DNA of 64,000 nt, from assembly GCF_037038585.1 (NCBI RefSeq), contig NC_092524.1:46337001-46401000 (forward strand), read 5' to 3'. The stretch comes from Patagioenas fasciata (lineage: Eukaryota > Chordata > Aves > Columbiformes > Columbidae). A model generated the notes under the pieces. The model did not search any database, was not told the DNA's origin, and saw only the letters and a list, made by a program, of their open reading frames with translations. A program made the translations under genes and the position numbers. This document shows, in pieces, positions 25,601-32,521 of this stretch (position 1 is its first letter; each line of letters begins with the position of its first letter).

Positions 25601-28600
25601 ATGGAGGTGCAATCCCACAGCGGAGGTAGGCATCTGGCTTATTATTTTCTCTGGGGACCCATCATCCATAGTGTTGTCCTAACAAGGTGTGATTCTTCCT
25701 GATACAGAAATAGAAATGATCTAATGAAAGACTGTCAAAACCTTTAGCTGGATGTTCAGCTGTTGAGTGGCTTTGGTGCAGAGTAGAACTGTGGAACATC
25801 CTGATTTACCGGTGTATTAAGGAACACACAAGGGAAAACCACATATGCTAATTCTCACAGGGAGTGATCTTCCATTTCCACTTAGTGGTGGCTTCTGGTG
25901 ATGAAATGGAAAGCCTAGAATCTGGCTGAGCTTTTGACCTTGCAGGGTGTCAAGGGTTTAGATTGCGGGGTGACAATAAAACCCTGGCAGATGTATTGTT
26001 AACCTCCTCTCCTCCCCCCGCTTCCCCCTTTTTGCCCCTCCCTCTCCGCCCCTTACCACTAAGAACAGGTGATCAGGAGGGAAAGAAGGACAGAGAGAAG
26101 AGAGTTGGAAAAATTAAAAATGTTTTACTAATGCTACTAATAAGAATCGAGAAAATAATACAAAATATACAAAACCAATCTTGAAAGTCTCAGCAACTGC
26201 AGAGCCAGCACCCAGAGTCCTGGATTGGACTCTGCAGCCAACCGGAGCTGGATTCAGTCTCTCACTAGGCCTCAGTTCGCAGGGATGACTAGCGAGGTCC
26301 TCTCCTAATGTCGGCCATAAGGAAAAAGGGACGAAAAAGAAGGGGAAAAAAAAAAAAAAGGGACGAGATCCTCATGATCTCCCACTTTTATATGAAGTAT
26401 TCATGTGGATGGAATGTTGTACACAGTTGGTCAGTTTCTTGGTCACCAGTTTCTCGTTGCCCGTCTCAGGAGATGTCCATCCATGCTTATCAATAACTTT
26501 GCATTCCATTGCTATGTTTACCAAAACATATATCTGGTTCTCCAGGAAAATGCAGCTAATATGAAGGCTTTAGCTGACGGGCAATTTCACTGAAAGAGAA
26601 ACTTGTTTTTAACAAAACCAGGACACAGGGAGAAGAGCAACGTATGAAGCCATAGCTTCAGTGATGAGAGTCAGCCTTTATCAGCCTTGACTCTGCCCAT
26701 GAACTGCAGCCTCTCAGCAGCCACCTGTCAGAGCTTTTGGCCACTGTGCCTACACTGCAGGATGTTTTCCCCTCTTCCTGCAGGATCTGCCTTTTGTTCA
26801 CAAGCAGTTTGTCTTCTATCAGTGCCTTTGCTTGTTTATTATAGAATGTCCTGAGTTGGAAGGGACCCACAAGGATCATCGAGTCCACCTTCTGTCCCTG
26901 TATATGACAGCTCCACAGTTCACACCATATGTCTGAGGGTGTTGTCCAGTTTCTTATTGAACACTGTCAGGCTTGGGGCTGTGACACCTCCCTGGGGAGC
27001 CTGTTCCAGTGCTCCACCACCCTCTGGGTGAAGAACTTTTTCCTAATGTCCAACCTAAACCTCCTCTGGCACATCTTTTTGCCATTCCCTCAGGTCCTAT
27101 CTGGTTATAATTAAACAGATGTTGCAATTAGCAGAATTTGTAGTGGGAACTAAATTAGCCTAATGGCATTGTGAACACCTTGTCCTCAATTAATAAAGCT
27201 GTATTGTGGTTCCAGCAACCCTCCAACTTCTATCTGCCTCAGTTCCTGGCGTGGCAGCAGGGTTAGCTTTCTCAAGACACTTGGATCAAACACCAGTTTT
27301 AGATGATAATGTGTCTCTTTGTGGGCTGCCTTTGTTGTAAATGCATCTGAAGCCATTTCAACATTCTGCCTTAAGGTTTCGTAGTAGTGTCAGTTGATTC
27401 AATACACATTATATTCATGTGTCTGCTGTGCACAGTTCGTGCTCATCTGCTCCTGGTTTCCAGCATCCATGCAAACCTTCCTTTATTGTTCCTTTGCATT
27501 ATGAAATAAGCATCTTCGTAGGTTTTCTGTGGCTTGTTTTGACTCGGGAGTGAATTTTTCAAGAAAGGTCTTAGGCAACATGTCTTTGGAAATATCTTTA
27601 AGCATGTGAGGGTTTTTAAGAAACCAGCTATCTACAGGGTGCAGGATTTCCAAATTGCAGGGCTGTCTTTTTGTTCAAAGTGGGCTTTGCTAGACCTCTT
27701 TAAAACTTGTGAATTTGATTAATATGTGTTCAGGGCACTTCAGACTACTCTGTAGTGGTCTTATACAGTGGGAGATAAACTGATTTTTGTGTGTGTGTGT
27801 GTGTGTGTCAGGGCCCTGTTTTTGATAGCAGAGAGTAGGGAGTAAAATGTTTCAGACTTTGTCCTGGTTTCTGACTTGTAATAAGACTTAAAACATTTGT
27901 CTGGAGTGTTATGCTGTCAGCAGGGCTGAGCACTGATGAGTGGATGATTTTGGATGACAAATGATCTGCTCTAAATGTACAACCACAGCAAGGGATTTGT
28001 TTAAAACAGGACTGAAGTTCTGCTGTGTCCTCAGACCATGTCCTGGGTAAGTCAGGACTTGAAAGCAGCTAAGTATCATTTTTTGCTAGTTGTGTGTTTG
28101 CCTGGGTGCAAAGATGCATCTGAGGGATCTCAGTGGAGTACCGAAAAGCACATTATCTTTTCCTCCCAAGGACAATGTGATTTAGAGGCTGGCTTAGGGC
28201 ACACAAATGGTGTGTATCCCGTTCCCTGCTTTCTAAACTTCCCTGCTCTCTTTCTGTGCTTACTGTGTGACAAGCAGCCTTCTCCTCCTGTCCCAAAGTC
28301 ATGGGCAGGCCATCTCCATGCCTTTTTCCAGCGCTGTGACTCTCATCTGTGGGAGCAGCCTCCTTTCCCAAGGCTGGAGCCCTGCAGGCTGGCTGATCTC
28401 CTAAACATCTGTTCCTGTAGCTCCGCAGCAGGTGAGTGGTGTTCAGACCCCAGAGATGTTTGGGAAGCCTGTTAAGAGTTGCCAGCATGCTTCCGTTATG
28501 TGTTCTGGTGTGGCATCCCAAGCCTAAATGCAGATTTCCCCTTACTCCTACTCTGGCACTACTTCATGCACCTCCATACCCCTCCTGCTTACAGGAGGTC

Positions 28601-30053
28601 TTTCTTTGCACTTCCTGGCTTTTGCTTGTGGGCATCTCTTTGAAGCTTTCTTGATCTCACTCCTCTGCTTTGGGATATTGCTGCTCACCTTTATAAAACC
28701 TTTTCACCTGCAGTTTGTGTAGGAGGCTACTCAAAATGAAACTGTTTTGTATGTCTTGCTTCCATGCTGCCTGGACTTCTCTTGAACTGCACTGTGCACC
28801 TGTGCACCTCAGGCTCCCGCCTCAGATGTCAGTCTTGTCCCACAGTGAGTTAACTCAGAGCCCAGGCAGTGGGACAGTCCACGTTTACCCTTGCAAGTCT
28901 GAGTGTTGCCTTCTGAACCAGTGATGACTGGGGCGTCTCTTTGTAAGCAGAGTCAGAACTTGATAAGAGGTATCTGAAATCCCCTGGGGGAAGGGGAAGT
29001 GTTGGGTCTGGTCCTTACTTGCCCCAGAAGGGCTCAGCAGAGGTGCTCATCAAGCTCCCCCCAGGAAGACTAAATTGAAATTGCAAAAGTTTGGCTGTTT
29101 CATGTGGCCCAGGATAGGGTTGTTAATTGGGCTAATTGGTCTTGGTTGTACTTGCTTTTCCTCTAGGAAATGACTCTACAGCTCCCTCCATCTTAAAAGA
29201 CAAAAATGCAGGAGGGTTCAAGTAATCAGGCTAATTCTTCTATAGGATTTATGCAGAAAAAAAACCCTTGTGTATGTTTGCCTCTTATTTCTTATGGCTC
29301 TTTAAGATATAATGAACTTTGAAGAAGGCCTTTTCTATACCACTCTGTGGAAGTATCCCAACCATTAGCCCAAGCTGGGGACAGGGAAGAAGCAGGACAG
29401 GGGCTGCCAGCCCTGAATGGGGCAGTGGAGATGAAATGGCTTGAAGGTGAGCAGAACCAGCAAGCTCTCTGGAAATTGAAGAGGCCCTTGGATGTGCCAG
29501 AGTAAGGACAGAGTGGAGCGCATTGTTGTGTTGAGCCTCCCGCGGGTGCACAGGATGCAGGTTCTCTCTGTTCCTAGCACAGACACTGTACTTGCCCATG
29601 GCATGAAGGAGGAATTCCTGGTTCCTTCCCTTGTCCAGGGAACTGCCCCTGCAGCTTCACTGCTTTGAGGCTGATCTTATGTCACGGTGAAGTGTCTTCA
29701 GTGAGCTGGCTATGGGGCTGATACCTGGGCCTGTACAGCTTCTGTGAATTAACTGTGATCTGAGGACTACAGCAAGTAGCTTAAGGGAAGTGGGACCCTT
29801 GCTCTGCCTCTTGTCTGGGCAGCAGAAGAGTCTGGAGAAGAAGGAGGGAATCAGGTGCACTCTCTGAGAATGGTGATTCTTTTTTGGGGATTTTGGCACA
29901 CTAGCAGGGACCTGTGAATTAGCCAGCTGGTCTCTGAAGTCTTGGTCTGGCCACCCAGGATCCTAACCATATTGTTTTTCTCTGTTTGACTTGCAGAAAG
30001 TGATGCCAGAAGCCTGCACTGATCCCATAGTCCTTGAGGAATCAAAGCTCTAA
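1481..30053 (+). CDS. FLVCR2: FLVCR2, choline/heme-related MFS transporter (exons 2-10; 5' end outside window)
   Basis: Nine exons with GT/AG borders and matching phases join to 897 nt: 298 residues and a TAA stop. Exons are 1481-1622, 2862-3002, 7712-7779, 8625-8728, 16736-16846, 17488-17593, 18072-18183, 18591-18646 and 29997-30053. The product matches the C-terminal part of FLVCR2, a 12-helix major facilitator carrier of the plasma membrane. The family is linked to choline and heme transport, and human FLVCR2 acts at the blood-brain barrier and is mutated in Fowler syndrome. Recognisable blocks include [77 protein letters not shown] and [10 protein letters not shown]. The N-terminal half (exon 1) is upstream of base 1. 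FLVCR2 is chosen over FLVCR1 because of these blocks and because ERG28 and TTLL5 follow, as in other vertebrates. Confidence 0.96.
1623..2861 (+). other. FLVCR2 intron 2
   Basis: A 1.2-kb intron between a GTAAGG donor and a TTTCAG acceptor. No repeat family or RNA gene is recognisable. The 123-codon open frame at 2429-2800 shows no domain and is taken as chance. Confidence 0.7.
2862..3002 (+). CDS. FLVCR2: FLVCR2 exon 3
   Basis: Encodes the central cytoplasmic linker and the start of the second half of the transporter, (V)[15 protein letters not shown] followed by a helix ending LLLMVTYG. Acceptor TTTCAG, donor GTAAGA. The final G is shared with the Gly codon completed in exon 4. The loop after SRAQAL differs from the mammalian one, as expected for the least conserved part. 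Confidence 0.95.
3274..3290. repeat. (TG)n microsatellite
   Basis: About eight TG dinucleotides, continuing into a G/T-rich stretch up to about 3320. Confidence 0.8.
6689..7082. repeat. Long imperfect inverted repeat (foldback element) in FLVCR2 intron 3
   Basis: Left arm 6689-6822 and right arm 6948-7082 are reverse complements over about 134 bp around a 125-bp loop. The inner 68 bp match at roughly 85% by eye, including a block CTGTTACAGAC and a block beginning GGTTTCTCAGTATC. The outer part is weaker but ends in a clean shared TCACTGAAGCCT. A second, nested hairpin (CAGTATCACCC at 6936-6946 against 6970-6980, 11 of 11) uses part of the right arm. No transposase and no known family are recognised. 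It could be a non-autonomous foldback transposon, two head-to-head copies of one repeat, or a source of hairpin RNA. Confidence 0.75.
7712..7779 (+). CDS. FLVCR2: FLVCR2 exon 4
   Basis: Encodes (G)[17 protein letters not shown] and ends HHYP. Acceptor CTCAG, donor GTAAGT, 68 nt. This is the conserved start of a membrane helix in the C-terminal half of FLVCR proteins. Confidence 0.96.
7780..8624 (+). other. FLVCR2 intron 4
   Basis: An 845-bp intron with a CR1 3' fragment at about 8045-8118. Nothing else is recognised. Confidence 0.75.
8045..8118 (+). mobile_element. CR1 LINE 3'-terminal fragment (sense)
   Basis: Contains the CR1 3' signature (GATGATCCTTGTGGGTCCC, then TTCCAGCTCA) and a two-unit ATTCTATG tail. 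Only the extreme 3' end is recognisable, as expected for a strongly 5'-truncated insertion. The left border is approximate. Confidence 0.85.
8625..8728 (+). CDS. FLVCR2: FLVCR2 exon 5
   Basis: Encodes [13 protein letters not shown], a hydrophobic helix, and [12 protein letters not shown]. The short helix-loop-helix link with LDRTK resembles the conserved MFS D-R-x-K/R loop. Acceptor CACAG, donor GTAAGT. The last codon (Lys) is completed by exon 6. Confidence 0.97.
11079..11100. repeat. Perfect 9-bp stem with 4-nt loop
   Basis: TTTGGGCCT and AGGCCCAAA flank GTGT. No T-run follows and no exon or gene end lies near, so it is not called a terminator. Confidence 0.5.
15305..15310. repeat. Possible target-site duplication AACTTT (left copy)
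   Basis: AACTTT here and at 16660-16665 flank the whole 7SL-like plus CR1 block. The left copy runs into the T-run, so the exact border is ambiguous. No comparable duplication is seen directly at the 7SL/CR1 junction. Confidence 0.5.
15308..15527 (-). mobile_element. 7SL RNA-derived, Alu-like sequence with poly(A) tail
   Basis: Read on the minus strand, the block starts CTGGGCACAGTGG, follows the 5' (Alu) domain of 7SL RNA for about 80 nt (GCGCCTGTTGTCCCAGCT, GGATCACTTGAGCCCA), and ends in about 17 A (the T-run at 15308-15324). A Pol III A-box-like motif lies at 15507-15517. A B box GTTCGAGTC, matching the consensus GWTCRANNC, lies at 15445-15453. The A-B spacing is as in 7SL and Alu. The B box follows the SINE form rather than the 7SL gene form. 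The part after about nucleotide 90 is not clearly alignable to 7SL. It contains a tandem AATTGAGTATT-type duplication just before the tail. It is either a diverged 7SL pseudogene or a 7SL-derived SINE. Confidence 0.7.
15528..16658 (+). mobile_element. CR1 LINE, 5'-truncated, reverse transcriptase C-terminal part
   Basis: Begins at the KAFDTVSHS motif of RT domain A and continues through [11 protein letters not shown] (motif B) and FADDTKLGG (motif C) to the CR1 C-terminus, which ends FLCNLI and TAG at 16576-16578. It then carries the CR1 3' UTR and the tail ATTCTATGATTCTATG. The frame is broken only by one TAA (15889-15891). By eye the nucleotide match to the copy at 20312-21420 is about 90%, so both belong to one young subfamily. 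The 5' end abuts the minus-strand 7SL-like block with a shared CAG. Confidence 0.93.
16660..16665. repeat. Possible target-site duplication AACTTT (right copy)
   Basis: Lies immediately after the CR1 octamer tail and pairs with 15305-15310. Confidence 0.5.
16736..16846 (+). CDS. FLVCR2: FLVCR2 exon 6
   Basis: Encodes (K)[34 protein letters not shown] and ALG: two membrane helices of the C-terminal bundle. Acceptor TTGCAG, donor GTAAGT. The final GG is completed to Gly by exon 7. Confidence 0.97.
16847..17487 (+). other. FLVCR2 intron 6
   Basis: A 641-bp intron with no recognisable repeat or RNA gene. Confidence 0.7.
17488..17593 (+). CDS. FLVCR2: FLVCR2 exon 7
   Basis: Encodes [20 protein letters not shown], then [15 protein letters not shown], one of the most conserved stretches of the FLVCR family (TYPESEG motif). 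Acceptor TTACAG, donor GTAGGT. Confidence 0.97.
17594..18071 (+). other. FLVCR2 intron 7
   Basis: A 478-bp intron; no repeat family or RNA gene is recognised. Confidence 0.7.
18072..18183 (+). CDS. FLVCR2: FLVCR2 exon 8
   Basis: Encodes [20 protein letters not shown] and a last hydrophobic helix ([17 protein letters not shown]). Acceptor TGTAG, donor GTAATT. The final G opens the Ala codon of exon 9. Confidence 0.96.
18184..18590 (+). other. FLVCR2 intron 8
   Basis: A 407-bp intron without recognisable elements. It ends in a C/T-rich acceptor (TCCCAG). Confidence 0.7.
18591..18646 (+). CDS. FLVCR2: FLVCR2 exon 9
   Basis: Encodes (A)[18 protein letters not shown], the start of the cytoplasmic tail; [10 protein letters not shown] is the family signature after the last helix. 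Donor GTGAGT, phase 0. Confidence 0.95.
18804..21359 (+). CDS. CR1 ORF2 fragment: endonuclease (partial) and reverse transcriptase
   Basis: An 851-codon frame. The first ten codons come from the intron flank (GTG at 18804 is not a real start); CR1 protein begins near residue 11. Endonuclease motifs: VVVGDFN at 65-71, LLDLILTN at 112-119, and GCSDHE at 134-139 with the catalytic-type SDH. Reverse transcriptase motifs: GPDGMHP at 371-377, YLDFSKAFD at 497-505 (motif A), [11 protein letters not shown] at 554-564 (motif B), and FADD at 585-588 (motif C, the catalytic DD). The frame ends TFLCDLI. The N-terminal part of the endonuclease and all of ORF1 are missing, so the copy cannot be autonomous. 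No stop or frameshift over 2.5 kb means it is recent. It sits in a host intron, in sense orientation. Confidence 0.93.
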   Translation: MAKPKGGLEQPGCPHFESVWVRIKGQAGRGDTVVGVYYRPSDQTEEVDEAFYAQLRVASQSQALVVVGDFNFPDVCWKDHSASQPQSRRFLQCIDDNFLMQMVEEPTRRGALLDLILTNKEGLVEAVKVEGCLGCSDHEMVEFSISCGRNRIASRIATLDFGRANFGLFKQLLGEIPWARLLEGKGAQESWIAFRDCFFHAQDQSIRTCRKSKGARRPVWLNRDLLGMLKQKRRVYRSWKQGLATWEEYKAAVRGCRKAARVAKASLELQLARGVKDSKKNFFKYIAVKTNTRGNVGPLMNEVGALVAEDTEKAELLNAFFVSVYSAGGCPGEPCTPETPDEARLMEEFALVDEDWVREQLNSLDVHKSMGPDGMHPRVLRELAEVIARPLSIIFAKSWETGEVPEDWRKANVTPVFKKGKKEDPGNYRPVSLTSVPGKVMEQLILGVISRHIRDKRVIRGSQHGFTKGKSCLTNLIAFYENVTRWMDDGRAVDVVYLDFSKAFDTVPHSILTAKLRRCGLDNRVVRWVANWLKERSQRVVVNGAESSWRPVSSGVPQGSVLGPILFNIFINDLDEGIECTISKFADDTKLGGVADTPEGCAAIQRDLDRLESWAGDNLMEFNKGKCRVLHLGRNNPKFQYRLGNDLLESSVGERDLGVLVDNRMTMSQHCALVARKANGILGCITRQVDSRSREVLLPLYSALVRPHLEYCVQFWAPQFKKDRELLERVQRRATKMIKGVEHLPYEERLRELGLFSLEKRRLRGDLINVYKYIKGECHEDGVRLFSVANNDRTRGNGIKLEHKRFHLNLRRNFFSVRVTEHWNRLLREVVESPSLETFKARLDTFLCDLI
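18826..18833. repeat. CR1 target-site duplication TTGAGCAG (left copy)
   Basis: The eight bases recur exactly at 21451-21458, directly after the CR1 tail. This fixes the insertion borders at 18834 and 21450. Confidence 0.8.
18834..21450 (+). mobile_element. Young CR1 LINE with uninterrupted endonuclease/reverse transcriptase frame
   Basis: A 2.6-kb CR1 insertion bounded by an exact 8-bp duplication. It is 5'-truncated inside the endonuclease domain. From there the frame is open to the natural stop at 21357-21359. The 3' UTR and an ATACTGTG-type octamer tail follow, a variant of the tail seen at 16642-16658. Confidence 0.95.
21451..21458. repeat. CR1 target-site duplication TTGAGCAG (right copy)
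   Basis: Exact repeat of 18826-18833, immediately 3' of the octamer tail. Confidence 0.8.
24280..24337 (+). mobile_element. Possible CR1 ORF1 esterase-like remnant
   Basis: One frame reads [16 protein letters not shown] and then stops, reminiscent of the GDSL-type block of CR1 ORF1 (V-V-G-D-S-L-L-R). It sits directly before the RT part of the next CR1, so the two may be one element with a large internal deletion. The similarity is short. Confidence 0.3.
24340..25447 (+). mobile_element. Older CR1 LINE, 5'-truncated, frameshifted
   Basis: Starts at the HSIL part of RT motif A and contains [74 protein letters not shown] and [15 protein letters not shown]. The protein continues in three different frames (breaks near 24.7-24.78 and 25.05 kb), so it is dead. 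It ends with the CR1 3' UTR and a decayed tail (ATGCTATGATTCTGTG). Its motifs differ from the two younger copies, which marks another CR1 subfamily. Confidence 0.93.
25943..25947. repeat. LTR target-site duplication CAGGG (left)
   Basis: Five bases directly before the LTR end TGTCAAGGG; repeated at 26626-26630. Confidence 0.8.
25948..26625 (-). mobile_element. Solo LTR of an avian ERVL-type endogenous retrovirus
   Basis: On the minus strand the 678-bp element starts TGTCCTGGTTTTG and ends CCCTTGACA, giving TG...CA ends. It is flanked by the 5-bp duplication CAGGG at 25943-25947 and 26626-26630. A TATA-like box (CATATAAAAG, from 26394 down to 26385) lies about 230 nt into the LTR, where the U3 promoter is expected. 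The 3' part matches the general layout of avian ERVL LTRs, ending in a CCCTGGCAG...TTTGACA-like segment. No gag, pol or env sequence adjoins, so it is a solo LTR left by recombination. Family placement is from recognition, not from a search. Confidence 0.85.
26626..26630. repeat. LTR target-site duplication CAGGG (right)
   Basis: Five bases directly after the LTR end CCAGGACA; a copy of 25943-25947. Confidence 0.8.
26839..27112 (-). mobile_element. CR1 LINE 3' fragment (antisense)
   Basis: Reads as the reverse complement of a CR1 3' end: TAGAATGTCC, GAGTTGGAAGGGACCC, ATCATCGAGTCCA, CCCTGGGGAGCCTGTTCCAG, GTGAAGAACTTTTTCCTAA, TGTCCAACCTAAACCTCC. About 270 bp remain, and the coding part is reduced to the last residues. 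Confidence 0.9.
27789..27808. repeat. (GT)10 microsatellite
   Basis: Ten uninterrupted GT units in FLVCR2 intron 9. Confidence 0.85.
29997..30053 (+). CDS. FLVCR2: FLVCR2 exon 10 (C-terminus, stop)
   Basis: After a strong acceptor (T/C-rich run, then TTGCAG), phase 0 reads [18 protein letters not shown] and TAA (30051-30053). This tail is not strongly conserved: mammalian FLVCR2 has a longer acidic tail. The call therefore rests on phase, acceptor quality, position before an AATAAA and the lack of a better candidate. Confidence 0.75.
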   Translation, partial: KVMPEACTDPIVLEESKL

Positions 30054-31465
30054 AATGGAGGGGTGGCAGAGCTGGGAGATGCAGACGCCCTCATTCCCAT
30101 CTTTGCTACCTCCACCATCCTCCTATTACATGTACACGGTGGAGGAGGGCAGCCTCAGGACAGGAGCCCGGTGACCTGCTTGTAGAGAGTATGAAAGAGC
30201 AAAACACGAAGGGAGTTGCTCTCTTCAGTTATACCTCTGTACCTTGCTGGTTTGGAGACTTTGCTGCTTGAGAGGAAAAGCTGGGAAAACCCACTGCTTC
30301 TGCCCCATCCCACCATGTATACTTGAAAAAGAAAAAGCACACATACTGAGAAAAGCCATAGTTCCAGACTAGCCCTAAGCATATGAGGGTGGCACGCTGC
30401 ATGTCACCATGTCTCTTCTCACAGGCAAGCTGGACATGGAATGCAGAAGCTGGACCACACTTATTCTGTGAGCAGATCTGGAAGAGCTTTCAGGTGGCTC
30501 TCAGAAAGAGGGATGGCTCTGCCTCAGTGCCCCTGATGCTCTGTTGCACAGGTGATGGTAGAGGCCTCAGCACACCACCAGCGAGTGCAAAGCAGTGCAT
30601 CTGCCACTGCTGGCTCTGATTTTATTGTGGCTGTCCCAGATGAAGCACTCAGTCTGGGGATAAACCTCTGCTCAGAATTTGCTGAGGTTGCTCTGATGTT
30701 CCTATATATTAGGAACGATTGAGAGATACCAATATGCCTCCTTCTGCCTGGAGGTAAGGACCAGTTCTGCAGCTTATGTTGAAGCTACAGGCTAAGCCCA
30801 GTTCATCACTACATCAGCAACAGGAGTGAGACAAAACACAATGTCCCTGGGCTGAGGACTGTGTCTTCCTCCTTAAATGATAAAGTGCCTTTTGCATGTT
30901 TCAACACTACATAAAAAGCTTTTGTGAAGTGTTATATTCTCAATACAACCAGCCAAGACTGTGATGCTCTTCATAGCCACAGAGAGGGGTTTGAGCATGA
31001 TGGGAATCCAGAATTGCTCCTGTTTGGAAGCTTCCTACTTCATAACAGAGAACAGAAGAAGCCCTCTTACCAGCATCTGTGTCTCATAGGCACTGGCCTT
31101 CTGTATGCTGCTGCTCATTTTCTAAACACAAATGTAGGTCCTGATTGCCCTTCTTCCTTTCCAGCATCCCTCCACTAGCAGAGACATCAAGTGTCCGTAC
31201 ACTTCTTAAATCATGCAGTTATGCCTAGATCATTTGGGGAGGAGGGGACAAAAACTACACCCACGTGGAATGGATAAAAATAATCCTCTCTGACAAACCA
31301 TTTTTGACCAAAAAAAAAAAAAAAAATAGAGTGAAATTGTATAGTCTTTTGCCACATTAAAAAATTCTAGTCCTACCTTTGATAGCTTGGGATTGAGGAT
31401 GGGCATCTAAAATGGCTTTTCAACAGATGTTTTTATATAAAATAAAAACATTAGAAGTGTACAAT
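30054..31465 (+). other. FLVCR2: FLVCR2 3' UTR (inferred)
   Basis: No coding potential of note. An A-run lies at about 31309-31327. The first AATAAA in a plausible place is at 31441-31446, preceded by A/T-rich sequence, so cleavage near 31465 is inferred. Confidence 0.5.
31441..31446 (+). terminator. Candidate polyadenylation signal of FLVCR2
   Basis: AATAAA about 1.4 kb after the stop codon. Other AT-rich hexamers nearby could also serve. Confidence 0.45.
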
Positions 31466-32014
31466 GGAACCTGACACATTTGTATTAAATGGCTGAAACA
31501 GTCTACAACTGTCTCTCTTAATAGCATGAAACATTTTGCAGAATGGAAAAATCGTCTTTCTGCCCAATGCTACTTTGTGCTCTTTTCCTTCCGTGTTCTC
31601 CTCTTTTTTCCGTACATGTACTGTCTTCCTAGCTAGGAGATCCTGCTGGTTCCTTCCTACCTTCTGTGCACTGCCCATCTGCTGTGGCCATTATTTCATT
31701 GAGGTCTAAGCAACCTGTTCCTGTTTTCTCCATCTTCTGTAGTTACAGCTCACTGCAAAGGTAGCTCAGTCCTTGCTCACAGATGCGTGCAGCTTGCTAT
31801 CACCAGTACGCTGCTGAAGTGAGAGCTGCAACAACTGTTCATGTGTGTGTGAGATGTGAGCAGTCCGACTTGGAACTTTGTGGGAAGGAGTCAGGGAAAA
31901 GTAGGTTTTCTATGAAGAGAGATGATTTATCCTGCAACATACAGTACAAACTGCTGTTGGCTCTGAGGTTGCAAATCCTCTACCTGCTGCTGTATAGCAG
32001 AAAGACAGACGTAG
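31466..32014. other. Spacer between convergent FLVCR2 and ERG28 3' ends
   Basis: About 550 bp with no recognisable gene or repeat. It separates the two inferred polyadenylation sites. Confidence 0.5.
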
Positions 32015-32034
32015 CGCCCTGCAGTTTTCCGTCA

Positions 32035-32040
32035 TTTATT
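32035..32040 (-). terminator. Candidate polyadenylation signal of ERG28
   Basis: TTTATT on the plus strand reads AATAAA on the minus strand, about 400 nt after the ERG28 stop codon. The region 32015-32441 is then the ERG28 3' UTR. Confidence 0.55.
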
Positions 32041-32441
32041 AGAAATGGCCCCTGAGGAACACATACATGCAAGTTACACAACAGTGTGGGAATAACACAC
32101 GTTCTCTCTTTCCAGTCTGAAGTGTTCAGTGGATCTGGGGTAGCTGTACACCTCCTCCCCGCAGGTACACTGCGAAAGAAGTCCTTAATGCTCTAGGCAT
32201 GCCTGGGACATTCCTTGCTGTCCTCCAGGGTGGCAGCCACCCGCTGCCCCCCGCAAGCTTTCAGCCAAACTCCTCTGGGACTTGGTCTTCAGCATCAGTC
32301 AGTCAAAATGTTGCCTGGACAAGTGAGAACACTTGGTAATGAAGAATGATTGACAGAGTCCAACATTGATTCAGCAGAGCTTTAGTAGAAGTTTGGCAGT
32401 GAAGACAGGAGACAGTGCTGACCTACACAGGGCCCTCAGCT

Positions 32442-32521
32442 TCAGTTTTTTTTCTTGTTTTGTGACAGTTCTTCTACCTCCAGGTACTGCAGCCCAATCA
32501 ACATCCCCAAGATAGAGAAAC
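32442..32521 (-). CDS. ERG28: ERG28 exon 4 (C-terminus)
   Basis: Acceptor CACAG; encodes (S)[19 protein letters not shown] and a lysine-rich end, TGA at 32444-32442. Confidence 0.97.

Larger units (their letters stand above)
18647..29996 (+). other. FLVCR2 intron 9, mobile-element-rich
   Basis: An 11.35-kb intron with, in order, a young sense CR1 (18834-21450), about 2.8 kb of single-copy DNA, an older sense CR1 (24340-25447), an antisense solo LTR (25948-26625), an antisense CR1 fragment (26839-27112), a (GT)10 run (27789-27808) and about 2.2 kb without recognisable features. No further exon is seen. Confidence 0.75.

Noticed and set aside
28038-28475. 145-codon open frame in FLVCR2 intron 9
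   Set aside because: No domain, no splice logic linking it to FLVCR2, and an overlapping frame of similar length on the other strand.
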